Shown: piece by piece, positions 8,810 to 17,884 of the stretch | Layout: every line of letters starts with the position of its first letter | Position numbering within the stretch: the stretch's first letter is position 1 | NCBI RefSeq assembly: GCF_018332715.1 | Contig: NZ_BOQP01000027.1 | Span: forward strand, 268,183-332,182 | DNA: 64,000 nucleotides | From: Winogradskya consettensis | GTDB taxonomy: Bacteria > Actinomycetota > Actinomycetes > Mycobacteriales > Micromonosporaceae | Direction: 5' to 3' | Notes under the pieces: model-generated | The model's database searches: none | Told to the model about the DNA's origin: nothing | What the model saw: only the letters and a program-made list of their open reading frames with translations | Program-made: the position numbers and the translations under genes

Positions 8810-9852
8810 TGGTCGTTCTCGTGACCGGCGGTTCCGGGTATGTGGGCGCCCATTGCATACGGGCTCTGGTGAGCCAGGGCTACAAGGTCCGCACCACCGT
8901 ACGCAGTCCCGGGCGGGCGCAGTCGGTGCGGGCGTTGCTGGAACCCGGTACGGACGTGTCGTTCGCGGTGGCCGACCTGACCTCCGACGCCGGCTGGGCT
9001 GCGGCGGCGGCCGGCTGTGACGCCGTTCTGCACGTGGCCTCACCGTTTCCTGGCAAGTCCCCGAGACGGCCCGATGACCTGATCGTGCCGGCGCGGGAGG
9101 GCACACTGCGGGTGCTCCGCGCGGCCCGTGACGCGGGTGTCCGGCGTACCGTGCTGACGTCTTCGTTCGCCGCCGTCGGGTACGGCCACCGTGACTACTC
9201 CCGGGTCTTCACCGAGGCGGACTGGAGTGACCCGGACGGCCCTGACCTGATCGCCTACTCGCGCTCGAAGCTGGTCGCCGAGCGGGCGGCCTGGGACTTC
9301 GCCGAGAGGTCGGGCGGCGGGATGGAGCTCGCCGTGATCAACCCCGTCGGTATCCTCGGCCCGCCGCTCGGCCGGGAACTGTCCGTCTACGTCGCGGTGA
9401 TCGGGCAGCTGCTCAACGGCGAGCTTCCGGCCCTTCCCCGGCTGAACTGGGGCGTGGTCGACGTCCGCGATGTCGCCGATCTGCACGTGCGCGCGATGGT
9501 CGCGCCGGGCGCCGCGGGGGAGCGGTTCGTGGCCACCGCCGGAACGACGTCGCTGCCGCAGATCGCGGGTCTGCTGCGGGCGCGGCTCGGCCCAGCGGCC
9601 CACCGGGTGCCGGACCGTACGGTGCCGGACTGGGTGGTCCGCCTCAGCGCGCGGGTGAGCGCGCGGTTCGCGACGGTCGTCCCGGACCTCGGCGTGGTGC
9701 GCGAGGCATCCAGCGTGAAGGCGCACGAGCTCCTGGGCTGGCAGGCCCGGCCGATCGAGGAGACGGTCCTGGACACCGCGAGCGGCCTGGCGGCGCTGGG
9801 CCTGCTCCGGGACGCCGGCGCGAGCGGATCGGACCGGAGGTTGCGGAGTTGA
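8806..9852 (+). CDS. NAD(P)-dependent epimerase/reductase, extended SDR (dihydroflavonol-reductase type)
   Basis: 348 residues. ATG codons at 8806 and 8809 are both possible; the first overlaps the previous stop as ATGA. The N-terminus VLVTGGSGYVGAHCIRAL is the Rossmann glycine motif of extended SDRs. The catalytic pair is in YSRSK (YxxxK), with an upstream Ser in LTSSFAAVGYG. The middle INPVGILGPPLG and WGVVDVRDVADLHVRAM match dihydroflavonol-4-reductase/cinnamoyl-CoA-reductase-like members. Likely reduces a carbonyl or epimerises a substrate using NADPH in the cytoplasm. Third gene of the regulator-led operon. Confidence 0.88.
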   Translation: MMVVLVTGGSGYVGAHCIRALVSQGYKVRTTVRSPGRAQSVRALLEPGTDVSFAVADLTSDAGWAAAAAGCDAVLHVASPFPGKSPRRPDDLIVPAREGTLRVLRAARDAGVRRTVLTSSFAAVGYGHRDYSRVFTEADWSDPDGPDLIAYSRSKLVAERAAWDFAERSGGGMELAVINPVGILGPPLGRELSVYVAVIGQLLNGELPALPRLNWGVVDVRDVADLHVRAMVAPGAAGERFVATAGTTSLPQIAGLLRARLGPAAHRVPDRTVPDWVVRLSARVSARFATVVPDLGVVREASSVKAHELLGWQARPIEETVLDTASGLAALGLLRDAGASGSDRRLRS

Positions 9853-9945
9853 TCCGGGTATCGTGCCGGCTGCAGCTGCTCCATCGGGGCCGATCGACCA
9901 CTTCCGGCGGCGACTACGGCCAGCAGCCGTAACGGCCGGGGCTGC

Positions 9946-10386
9946 TCACGCCGCAGTGCTGGGTGAGCCCGCGGCGCTGGGCGCGGCCGCGCGGTCGGGG
10001 GCCAGGAGCAGGAGGGACAGCAGCAGTGGAACGCCGAGTCCCACCAGGTTCCCGATCGCGTGCCACGTCGAGAACGCGCTCAGGTGCAGGGCGTGCCAGA
10101 GGAAGTGCTCGGCGTTGAAGATGAGCCAGGCGCCGCCGGCGACCCGCAGCAGCGGGAACGCCGGCCGGCGCCACGTCCAGACGCTGAGGACGGCGAGGGC
10201 CAGGTAGAGGCCGCCGACGTCGCGGACCAAATGCTCGTTGTACGGGCCCAGCGCGGACACCCAGCCCCAGCCGGGCGACGGGAAATCGCGGTAGAACGAC
10301 GCCGGGAACGCCGCCGCCCAGGTGCCGACCACGGTGGCCAGCACGGCCAGCAGAAGCACGCACACGCGTTTGCTGCGGAGAGTCAT
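9946..10386 (-). CDS. Small integral membrane protein, four predicted helices
   Basis: 146 residues from ATG 10386, beginning MTLRSKRV followed at once by a hydrophobic helix (VCVLLLAVLATVVGTWAAAF). Three further hydrophobic stretches follow (about 45-65, 75-95, 105-125), ending in an Ala/Pro-rich tail. The frame stays open upstream to 10449, but that part is charged and covers the palindromic operator. No family is securely recognised. Divergent from the quinone oxidoreductase gene and likely sharing its regulatory region. Confidence 0.75.
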   Translation of the reverse strand: MTLRSKRVCVLLLAVLATVVGTWAAAFPASFYRDFPSPGWGWVSALGPYNEHLVRDVGGLYLALAVLSVWTWRRPAFPLLRVAGGAWLIFNAEHFLWHALHLSAFSTWHAIGNLVGLGVPLLLSLLLLAPDRAAAPSAAGSPSTAA

Positions 10387-10430
10387 ACGCCCAGGACGAT
10401 CACACCCGGCCGGACGTGACAAGGCCCACT

Positions 10431-10448
10431 TGCTTTGAATTCGAAGCA
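10431..10448. promoter_or_regulatory. Palindromic operator 1
   Basis: TGCTTTGAATTCGAAGCA is an 18-bp palindrome with one mismatched pair, lying in the divergent region between the membrane protein and the quinone oxidoreductase. A weak promoter for the rightward gene (TTGCTT at 10430, TACTGT at 10452, 16-bp gap) would be covered by it. MarR- or TetR-type binding is inference. Confidence 0.6.
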
Positions 10449-10464
10449 TGCTACTGTTCGGAGG

Positions 10465-10482
10465 TGCTTCGAACTCGAAGCA
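10465..10482. promoter_or_regulatory. Palindromic operator 2
   Basis: TGCTTCGAACTCGAAGCA repeats the sequence of operator 1 in 16 of 18 positions. Its centre is 34 bp from the first, so the two sites lie on roughly the same face of the helix. It precedes the start codon at 10503 by 20 bp and should control the quinone oxidoreductase-cupin transcript. Confidence 0.6.
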
Positions 10483-10502
10483 AAGTGAAAAGGGAGCTTG
10501 TC

Positions 10503-11390
10503 ATGAAGGCAGTTCGATTCCACGAGTACGGCGGCCCGGACGTCCTGCGCTACGAGGACGTCGAGGTGCCCGTGCCGGGTGCCGGGCAGGTGCGGCTGCG
10601 GGTGGCCGCGACCACGTTCAACGGCGTCGACGCGAACATCCGCGGCGGTTTCATGCAGGGCCCGATCCCCGTCGAGCTGCCGCACACCCCGGGCATCGAC
10701 GTCGCCGGGACCGTCGAGACGCTCGGTGACGGCGTCGACGGCCTCGCCGTCGGCGACCGGGTCATCGGGTTCCTGCCCATGGCGGGGGTCGGCGCTGCCG
10801 CTGAGTACGTGATCGCACCTGCCGAGGTCCTGACCGCGGCGCCCACCACGATTCCGCTCGCCGACGCAGCCGCGCTTCCGGCGGTCGGGCTCACCGCCCG
10901 GCAGGCGCTGTTCGAGCACGCCAAGCTCACCGCCGGGCAGCGCATCCTGATCAACGGGGCCGGTGGGGCAGTCGGCCGCTACGCCGTCCAGATGGCCGGG
11001 AGCGCCGGCGCGCACGTCATCGCCAAGGGCAGCCCGCGGAGCACCGCCGCCACCGAGGAGCCGATCGAGCCGGTCGATGTGGTGCTCAACCTCGCCCCCG
11101 TCGAGCCCGCGCAGCTCGCCGCGCTCGTCACGCTCATCCGTGACGGCGGCACCCTGGTGAACACGACCGTGTGGATGCCCGCGCCCTCCGACGACAAGCG
11201 CGGCGTCACGGGAATCAACATGTTCGTCCGCAGCGACGCCCGTGAGCTCGCGCAACTGGTCGCCCAGGTCGACGCCGGTCAGCTGCGCGTCGACATCGCC
11301 GAGCGGGTCCCGCTGGCCGAGCTCCCCGCCCTGCACGCCCGAGCCGCTGCGGGCGAACTGCCCAGCGGCAAGATCATCTTCACCCTCTGA
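10503..11390 (+). CDS. NADPH:quinone oxidoreductase-type medium-chain dehydrogenase (zinc-free)
   Basis: 295 residues; ATG 10503 with a GGGAG ribosome site and the classic start MKAVRFHEYGGPDVL. The N-terminal GroES-like half (TTFNGVDANIRGG, HTPGIDVAGTVETLGDGV) and the nucleotide fold INGAGGAVGRYAVQMAGSAG mark the quinone-oxidoreductase branch of the MDR superfamily. The zinc ligands of alcohol dehydrogenases are absent. It is slightly shorter than the usual 310-330 residues because the segment after the Rossmann beta-strands is trimmed. Probably detoxifies quinones or enones with NADPH. Co-transcribed with the cupin gene 29 bp downstream and placed behind two palindromic operators. Confidence 0.88.
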   Translation: MKAVRFHEYGGPDVLRYEDVEVPVPGAGQVRLRVAATTFNGVDANIRGGFMQGPIPVELPHTPGIDVAGTVETLGDGVDGLAVGDRVIGFLPMAGVGAAAEYVIAPAEVLTAAPTTIPLADAAALPAVGLTARQALFEHAKLTAGQRILINGAGGAVGRYAVQMAGSAGAHVIAKGSPRSTAATEEPIEPVDVVLNLAPVEPAQLAALVTLIRDGGTLVNTTVWMPAPSDDKRGVTGINMFVRSDARELAQLVAQVDAGQLRVDIAERVPLAELPALHARAAAGELPSGKIIFTL

Positions 11391-11419
11391 GCCGTCACCC
11401 TCTGAGCAAGGAGAAAACC

Positions 11420-11920
11420 ATGATTCCCGACGACGACCCCGACCGTACGCTGACCGTGGCCGACCCCGCCGATCCCGCGACGACGTTCGTGTCCCTGGTG
11501 GGCAACACGTACGCCATGCTGGTCACCGGCGAGCAGACCAACGGCCGGTACTGCCTCATCGAGATGCGCGTCCCCGACGGAGGTGGCCCGCCGCCGCACC
11601 GCCACGACTTCGAGGAGATGTTCACCATCCTCGAAGGGGAGATCGAGTTCACCTTCCGCGGCGAGAAGCACGTCGTGGCAGCCGGGTCCACGGTCAACAT
11701 CCCGGCCAACGCACCGCACAACTTCCGTAACGTCTCCGGCGCCCCGGCCCGCATGCTCTGCATGTGCACCCCCGCCGGCCAGGACGAGTATTTCCTGCGC
11801 ATCGGTGACGTCGTCGACGGCTGGGACGCTCAGCCCCCGCAGAAGTCGGCCGAGGAGCAGGCCGACCAGCGCCGCCGGGCAGCGGAACTCGCCGCGACGT
11901 ATCGCAGCGAGTTCCTCTGA
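11420..11920 (+). CDS. Cupin-2 domain protein
   Basis: 166 residues; ATG 11420 behind AAGGAGAAA. A single conserved beta-barrel cupin occupies residues about 45-115: motif 1 is PPPHRHDFEEMFTILEGEIEF with the metal ligands H, H and E, and motif 2 is NIPANAPHNFRN with the last His. The C-terminal 40 residues are helical and rich in Glu, Gln and Arg. Metal-binding cupins of this size act as dioxygenases, isomerases or quercetinase-like enzymes. Being co-transcribed with a quinone oxidoreductase suggests a stress or aromatic-detoxification role, which is inference. Confidence 0.85.
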   Translation: MIPDDDPDRTLTVADPADPATTFVSLVGNTYAMLVTGEQTNGRYCLIEMRVPDGGGPPPHRHDFEEMFTILEGEIEFTFRGEKHVVAAGSTVNIPANAPHNFRNVSGAPARMLCMCTPAGQDEYFLRIGDVVDGWDAQPPQKSAEEQADQRRRAAELAATYRSEFL

Positions 11921-11949
11921 GCCGGTTGTGGCCCGTGATGCTGAGCCGG

Positions 11950-14900
11950 TTACCGCAGGCCGAAGGCCCGGGTGATGCGCTGATCCACGCTGTTGCCGGC
12001 GGTGTCGCGGGCCGTGGTGCGCAGGGTGACGAACCGGGCGGCGCGAGGTGCGGAGATCCGGGTGCTCCAGCCGCCGGCCCGGGTCCTGAGCGTCGTCCGG
12101 TGCCAGGAGGCGCCGTCGTCGTACGAGACGTCGACCGTCACCGCCTTGATCGTCCCGGGCCCGGTTGCGGACACCAGGGTGGAGGCGCCGACTCCCAGCT
12201 CGAAGGTGCGCTGCACCTTGCCGTCGCGGTCGGTGTCGACGGCGTAGTCGAGCTGGATCAACGGCGGCGAGACGACCGTGCCCGCGGCCACGTCACCGGA
12301 GGTGAACGCCCACTCGGTGCGGGTGCTCGTGGAGTACGGCCCGGCCCACGAGCCCCGGTCGTTCTCCGACACCAGCCGGTAGGGGAGCCGTTCGGCGGTC
12401 AGCGGGCCCGCCACCAGCAGCGGGCTGTACCGGTCCGCCGAGCTGACCAGCTTGTCCCCCTGATAGAGCGCCATCCGGTTGTCCACAGCGGGGTTGTCGT
12501 TGGTGCGTCCCGCGTGCGCGGTGCCGGAGTCGCCCCAGCCGGAGATGTTCGCGAACAGCCAGCCGCCCTCCTGCCGGAACACGCTGAGCCCGGTCGGCTC
12601 GTCGACCAGCCGCGGCCGCTGCACCGGCCCGAACCAGCGCTCCGGGTGGGCCGACCCGGCCTGGTACGCGACCGGTGCGGAGTGCTGTGACTGCTCACCG
12701 GGGATCAGCACGTCCGCGACCCACTTCTCACCCGCGGTGACCCAGTCGGTGCGGTCGCCGCGAGCCGGGGCCTCGGCGTATTCCAGGGAGGCGGTGGAAC
12801 CCAGCGGGTCGGTGTCGGAGCGCTGTTCGAGGGCACGACCCGGCTGCCAGTTGCGGAACGACACGTCGGCCCGCGCCAGGTTGCGGGACGTCGCGCGGTA
12901 GGTGAGGTCCGCGGGAATCGTGCCGCTGTAGTCGGTGACGAGGTCGTACGCGTACTCGGTGGTCGGGTGTGAGGTGACGTCCAGCCGTACGTTCCGGCGG
13001 GTCATCAGTTTTTCGCCCTCGTCCCTGGTGAGCGTGGCGACGGTGAGCGGTGGCGGGCCGGCCGGCGCCCACACCGATCCCGGCCAGGGCGCGAGCCGTC
13101 CCGTGCCGTTGTTGACGACGAGCAGGAGCCGGGCCCCGGCCGCCGAAGCAGCAGCAGCCCGGTCCTGGATGGTGACGGTGTCGCTGTTCCGGACGATCAG
13201 CGCCTTCCCGCGTACGTTACCGCCGGTGACGACCTCGAGGCTGCGCACGCTTGCCGGCAGCGGTGTCGCGCCGCGCTGGACCCGCAGGTCGTCGTACCCG
13301 GCGACGGTCAGCGCGGGCTGGGTGAGGCGCCAGCGCGCGGCCAGCGTGAACCGGCCCTGCGCGGCCTTGCCGGTCGGAAGCACCCAGACACTGTCGTAGT
13401 CCTGGCCCGGGTACCACGCGTCCAGCCATGGGCTCCCGGCGACGTCGCGGATCAGCTCGAACCGCGAGGAGGTCACGGTCGACTGCTGCGGTGTGGTCGC
13501 GGTGGATCGGCGGGCTCTGGTCGCATCGAAGACGACCGTACGGTCCTGGTTGAGCTCGATGTTGGTGATCGGGAGCACCGCGAGGCCCTTCGAGCCCGGC
13601 CCGTGGGTGCCCTCGACGTCGGTGCTCAGCCATGCCGTGTACGTGTCCGCGGGCAGGCGCAGGTCGAGCGTACCCGTGGCATCGATCTGGTGGGTCGACG
13701 TGCTGTCCTTGCCCAGCAGCACGAGCTGGCCGGCGACGGGCTCACCCGCACGGTCAAGAGCCTTGAGAACCAGATGATGGCGTACGCCCTCCTGGCCCAC
13801 GGCCACCGAGGTACGCAGCCCGCCCCCGTCCCCGGTCGCCGTCACGAAGCCGGAGAACGCCTGATCGGCGGGAACCTTGGCGAACGACGTCGTCGCGGTC
13901 ACCGAGGCCGTGCCGTGCGCCGGAACCGTGATCTGCCCGGCCGACAACGTGATCAGGTCCAGTGAGGACGACAGCGCGAGCGTCACCGGCACCGCGCCGA
14001 CGTTCGTGTAGGTGATCGTCCGGTCGACCGGTCCCGTGGGGGCCGTCGGGTAGTCCGGGTAGCCGAAGTTGACCGAGCCGGTGGCGAACACCGGCGCGCT
14101 CGCGGCGGCGGCCGCGTCCAACCGGCCGGAACCGCCCTGGTACGCCGTGACGTCCGGCGTCGCCTTCGTCGTGCTGACCAGCGCGTCCTTGACCTGCTGC
14201 CCGGTGAGCCCGGGGTGCTCGGCGAGCAGCAGTGCCGCGGTGCCGGTGACGTGCGGCGCGGCCATCGACGTGCCGCTCATCGACAGGTACGAGCCCTCGC
14301 CCTCCTCGATGTAGTGCGACCGGGCGGCCAGGATGTTGGCCCCGGGCGCGGTGAGGTCGGGCTTGAGCGCCCGGTCGCCGAGCCGCGGCCCCTGGCTGGA
14401 GAAGAACGTCACCAGATCCTGGTTGTCGACCGCGCCGACGGTCAGCGCCGCGTCGGCCGCGCCGGGCGTCCCCACCGTGTACGCACCCGGCCCGGAGTTC
14501 CCCGCCGAGATCACGAACAGCGCACCGGTCTCCGCGCTGAGCTCGTTGACGGCCACACTCATCGGATCGGTGCCGTCGGTCGGATCCGCGCCGAGGCTCA
14601 GGTTGACGACGCGGGCGTGCTGCTCGCGCACCGCCCACTCCATCCCGCTGATGATCCACGAGTCCTGGCCGAAACCGTCGTCGCCGAGCACCTTGCCGAT
14701 GTGCAGCCGGGCCCCGGGTGCGACACCCTGCTCCCTGCCCGCCGAGGCCGCGCCGGTGCCGGCGATCGTGGACGCCACGTGCGTACCGTGACCCTTGCCG
14801 TCCTCGATCGACTCACCGGGCACGAAGGACGCAGTGGCAGCCACCTGGCCCGCCAGATCCGGGTGCGCGGTGTCGATGCCGGTGTCCAGCACGGCCACGT

Positions 14901-15552
14901 CGATGCCGGTGCCGACGTTGCCTTTCTGCCACACCTCGGGGGCGCCGATCTGCGCGGTGCTCTCCGCCAGGGCCGCCTCGGCCTTGCCGTCGAGCCAGAC
15001 CTTCTTGACGGTGCCGCTCTGCAGGCTCGCCTTCGCCTTCGTCCCGCCGGCGATCGAGGAGAAGAACGCTCCGGACCGGTCTGCCGTCAGTGCCGCGCCG
15101 CCGATACTTTCGAGCGGGCGTACGTCGCTCGTGCCGCTCAGCGCTGCCCGGGACTTCGCCGCCGTGCCGTTGTAGGTGACGATCAGCGGGATGCCAGTGC
15201 TGTGCGCGTCGTCGTAGCCGTCCGCCACCAGCTCGGTGACGTTGAACAGGTGCTCGTCGAGCAGCCCCGAGGCCAGGTGGGGCAGGACGTCGTGCGGGTA
15301 GACGTACGTGTCACCGCCCTGACGCCCGGTGAGGAACCCGGTCAGCCGACCCTGAGGATCTCGCACCTGCACCCCGCCGTCGGCGGCCGTGGTGACCTTG
15401 TCACCGGTGATCAGGGTGACGGTGCTGGCCGGCTTGCTCGACGGCGGTGGCGCGGCGGGCGCCCCGGCAGCGGACGCGGCGGCCGGGGCGATGGTGAGCG
15501 GCGTGGTGACGAGAACGGCCAGCCCGATTCCACGCAGGCGTGACAGTGACAA
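11950..15552 (-). CDS. Secreted subtilisin-like serine protease (S8), large form
   Basis: 1200 residues. TTG start at 15552 with a GAGG site; residues 1-29 are a Sec signal ending near AAASAAG. A propeptide precedes the catalytic domain (about 205-490). The triad is visible as D223 in VAVLDTGIDTAHPDL, H255 in GKGHGTHVAS and S429 in GTSMAAPHV, with oxyanion N352 in SAGNSGPG. About 700 further residues are beta-rich domains of the kind seen in large actinomycete subtilases (PA-like insert near 800, C-terminal beta-sandwich repeats). Exported extracellular protease for protein degradation. Convergent with the cupin gene, and the alpha/beta hydrolase gene lies 78 bp upstream in the same direction. 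Confidence 0.92.
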   Translation of the reverse strand: MSLSRLRGIGLAVLVTTPLTIAPAAASAAGAPAAPPPSSKPASTVTLITGDKVTTAADGGVQVRDPQGRLTGFLTGRQGGDTYVYPHDVLPHLASGLLDEHLFNVTELVADGYDDAHSTGIPLIVTYNGTAAKSRAALSGTSDVRPLESIGGAALTADRSGAFFSSIAGGTKAKASLQSGTVKKVWLDGKAEAALAESTAQIGAPEVWQKGNVGTGIDVAVLDTGIDTAHPDLAGQVAATASFVPGESIEDGKGHGTHVASTIAGTGAASAGREQGVAPGARLHIGKVLGDDGFGQDSWIISGMEWAVREQHARVVNLSLGADPTDGTDPMSVAVNELSAETGALFVISAGNSGPGAYTVGTPGAADAALTVGAVDNQDLVTFFSSQGPRLGDRALKPDLTAPGANILAARSHYIEEGEGSYLSMSGTSMAAPHVTGTAALLLAEHPGLTGQQVKDALVSTTKATPDVTAYQGGSGRLDAAAAASAPVFATGSVNFGYPDYPTAPTGPVDRTITYTNVGAVPVTLALSSSLDLITLSAGQITVPAHGTASVTATTSFAKVPADQAFSGFVTATGDGGGLRTSVAVGQEGVRHHLVLKALDRAGEPVAGQLVLLGKDSTSTHQIDATGTLDLRLPADTYTAWLSTDVEGTHGPGSKGLAVLPITNIELNQDRTVVFDATRARRSTATTPQQSTVTSSRFELIRDVAGSPWLDAWYPGQDYDSVWVLPTGKAAQGRFTLAARWRLTQPALTVAGYDDLRVQRGATPLPASVRSLEVVTGGNVRGKALIVRNSDTVTIQDRAAAASAAGARLLLVVNNGTGRLAPWPGSVWAPAGPPPLTVATLTRDEGEKLMTRRNVRLDVTSHPTTEYAYDLVTDYSGTIPADLTYRATSRNLARADVSFRNWQPGRALEQRSDTDPLGSTASLEYAEAPARGDRTDWVTAGEKWVADVLIPGEQSQHSAPVAYQAGSAHPERWFGPVQRPRLVDEPTGLSVFRQEGGWLFANISGWGDSGTAHAGRTNDNPAVDNRMALYQGDKLVSSADRYSPLLVAGPLTAERLPYRLVSENDRGSWAGPYSTSTRTEWAFTSGDVAAGTVVSPPLIQLDYAVDTDRDGKVQRTFELGVGASTLVSATGPGTIKAVTVDVSYDDGASWHRTTLRTRAGGWSTRISAPRAARFVTLRTTARDTAGNSVDQRITRAFGLR

Positions 15553-15630
15553 CGGAACCTCACGATGATCGATGGGGTGTCACCGCACACTATGGGGACC
15601 GTTTATTTCGGACTGATCTCGTAACTTTCG

Positions 15631-16866
15631 TCAGCGGTGGGACTTGAGCCAGCCCCGGATCTCGGTGATGACCTGCTGGTCGGGCCCGGCGAACTCCGGT
15701 GTGAACTTCGGGGTGATGTTCATGGTGTGCGCCATGCCCGGGTAGATGACGATCGTGTGGTCCTTGTTGCCGGCCGCGGCGACGGCGGCGTCGGCGACGA
15801 GCGCGGCGCGGGCCGGGGTCTGGATGTCGTTCTCGCCGTTGAGGAGCAGCGTCGGGCCGGAGAACTTCGGCAGCGCCTGCGACACCGTCGGGAAGCGGGC
15901 GATGTCCTTCGCGTAGCTGATCGTGTAGGCGTCCAGGTCAGGCAGGTTCGGGTAGAGATCGATGTGGGTGATCTCGCGCAGCACCACGCCCGCCTCGGCG
16001 TCGATCGCGATCCGGCCGTCGTGGTTGCTGTCCGTCGCGGCGGCGACCTTCCGGCCGTCGAGCAGGACCGGGCGGAACTGGTCGGCGACCTGCGCCGGCT
16101 GCCCGATCAGGCCGTCGGCCGCCTCGGCCGCGGTCAGCTGACCGTCGCCGTCGACGTCGAACTCGTCGTGCAGCTGGGCGAGCAGCCGGCCGTAGATCTG
16201 GAACGTCAGCAGCTGCTTGATCGGCAGGCCGACGACACCCATCTCGACCACCCCGGCCGGCTTCGGGATCCCGAACTTCGTGGGCTCGGCGGCGAGGTTG
16301 GCGGCCACGTTGGTGCCCTCACTGTGCCCGAGCAGGAAGATCTTCGACGGGTCGACCCGCGGCGACCGGGCGGCGAACCGCACCACCGCTGCGGCGTCCT
16401 TCTGGATCTGCTCGTACGGGTTCTTCGGCTGCAACTGGGCCGGATCGGTGCTCTCGACGGGGCCGATATCGCTCACCCCGCGCTTGTTGAACCGCAGGGT
16501 CGCGTACCCCTCCCGGCTCGCTGCCTGCGCGAGCGGCACGAAGGTCGAGCCGTTGCCGCCGGGCAGCGTCTGGTTCATGTCGTTGTGCCCGCTGCCGTGC
16601 AGGAGGACGACCACCGGCAGTCGGCCCTTCGCGTTGCTGGGGTAGGTGAGCTCAGCCTTGGTGACCCAGCCCTTGCCGAAGTCGATGCTCACCTGCTCGC
16701 GGGTGATGCCCTCCCACCCGGACCGCCCGGCTGCCGCGGGGGCCTGGGCACCGCCGGTGGTCGTGCCGGTGACGGAGTCGGCGTGGGCGACTCCGACGCC
16801 CGCGAAGAGGATGGCGGCGGTCGTCACGCCGATCGCCGCGTTGCGGTATTTCGTCGTCTTGGTCAT
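15631..16866 (-). CDS. Secreted alpha/beta hydrolase with an internal EF-hand pair
   Basis: 411 residues from ATG 16866 (a GTG seven codons upstream is an alternative; neither has a clear ribosome site). Residues 1-29 form a Sec signal (AAILFAGVGVAHA). The hydrolase core shows VVVLLHGSGHN, the nucleophile elbow GHSEG (S182), acid D347 in NGENDIQTP and H380 in GMAHTMN. Between the elbow and the acid lies a cap domain holding a canonical EF-hand loop, DVDGDGQLTAAE (237-248), and a second EF-like loop, DSNHDGRIAIDAE (279 on). Calcium binding by the cap is inferred from these loops. Likely an extracellular esterase or peptidase; substrate unknown. It is followed by the subtilase gene on the same strand. 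Confidence 0.87.
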   Translation of the reverse strand: MTKTTKYRNAAIGVTTAAILFAGVGVAHADSVTGTTTGGAQAPAAAGRSGWEGITREQVSIDFGKGWVTKAELTYPSNAKGRLPVVVLLHGSGHNDMNQTLPGGNGSTFVPLAQAASREGYATLRFNKRGVSDIGPVESTDPAQLQPKNPYEQIQKDAAAVVRFAARSPRVDPSKIFLLGHSEGTNVAANLAAEPTKFGIPKPAGVVEMGVVGLPIKQLLTFQIYGRLLAQLHDEFDVDGDGQLTAAEAADGLIGQPAQVADQFRPVLLDGRKVAAATDSNHDGRIAIDAEAGVVLREITHIDLYPNLPDLDAYTISYAKDIARFPTVSQALPKFSGPTLLLNGENDIQTPARAALVADAAVAAAGNKDHTIVIYPGMAHTMNITPKFTPEFAGPDQQVITEIRGWLKSHR

Positions 16867-16993
16867 GCCGGAAACGCTATTCAGCACAGCGGCGCCGATC
16901 GATCCCGGTAACGGGCCTCCTGAGGTACAGCTGGCTGTACCAGATCCCGGGCGTACTGCCTCACCACCTCCGGGGCGTGGGCGGCGCCGGCGT

Positions 16994-17866
16994 TCAACCG
17001 GCTAGGTGCTCGCGCAGCACGTCCTGGAACCCGGCCATGGTGGGGTTGGCGGTGTTGCGGTCCAGCCAGGTCATGGTCAGATTGGTACGCAGGTCGGTGT
17101 CCTCGCTGTGCACCACCGCCACCTCGCCCCGGGCGACCTGGTGGCGCACCGACAGCAGGGGCAGCAACGCGAGCCCCATGCCGGCCGCCACGCACGCGCC
17201 GAGCGTGCCGATGCTGGACACCTCCGCGACGGGCTCCTTGGCGCCCGGCCCGAAGACCTCGTCGAACATCTCCCGGAAGCCGCAACCCTGCTCGGTGGCC
17301 AGGAACGGCTCCGCGCTGAGCTCGGCCAGCCCGGCCCGGCCCCGCTCGGCCAGCGGGTGCTTCGGCGGCACGATGACCACGAGCGGCTCCTCGGCCAGCG
17401 TCTCCGACCGCAGCGACGGGTCCGGCGGGGGAGTGCCGAACGTCAGGCAGAGGTCCAGATCGCCGCGGCGGACGGCACCGTACAGCTCGCCACGGTTGTG
17501 GTGGCCCAGCCGCACCCGCATGGCGGGATGGCGTTCACGGTACTCGGCGAGCACCGGCGGCAGCAGATGCACGCCGACCGTTTCCAGGGCGCCGATCGCG
17601 AGCCCCGTGCCGGGCCGGGAGACCGCGAACCGGGCCTCCTCGAGCAGGGTGAGGATGCGGCCGGTGTACTCCGAGAGCACCACGCCCTGCGCGGTCAGCC
17701 GGAGCTGCCGCTGGGAGCGGTCGAGCAGGTCGACGCCGAGCTCCCGCTCCAGGACCTGGATCTGGTCACTGATGCTCGACTGCGCGTAGTGCAGCTCCTT
17801 GGCCGCCTGCGTGATGCTCAGCGTCCGGGCGACGGTCTCGAACGCCCGAAGATTCCTCAGCTCCAC
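16994..17866 (-). CDS. LysR-family transcriptional regulator
   Basis: 290 residues; GTG 17866 behind AGGGGG. The N-terminal winged helix MELRNLRAFETVARTLSITQAAKELHYAQSSIS-type segment is at residues 1-60, with a linker and an effector-binding domain to the end. Normal length for the family. It is divergent from an MFS exporter gene across 158 bp containing a perfect palindrome that fits a LysR box, so it most likely controls the exporter and itself. Ligand unknown. Confidence 0.93.
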   Translation of the reverse strand: MELRNLRAFETVARTLSITQAAKELHYAQSSISDQIQVLERELGVDLLDRSQRQLRLTAQGVVLSEYTGRILTLLEEARFAVSRPGTGLAIGALETVGVHLLPPVLAEYRERHPAMRVRLGHHNRGELYGAVRRGDLDLCLTFGTPPPDPSLRSETLAEEPLVVIVPPKHPLAERGRAGLAELSAEPFLATEQGCGFREMFDEVFGPGAKEPVAEVSSIGTLGACVAAGMGLALLPLLSVRHQVARGEVAVVHSEDTDLRTNLTMTWLDRNTANPTMAGFQDVLREHLAG

Positions 17867-17884
17867 GCGCCCGGCCCCCTGTCC

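Noticed and set aside
11380..11407. Direct repeat TCACCCTCTGAGC at the end of the quinone oxidoreductase gene (two copies 15 bp apart)
   Set aside because: Short tandem duplication across the stop codon; most simply slippage, with no sign of a site or mobile element.
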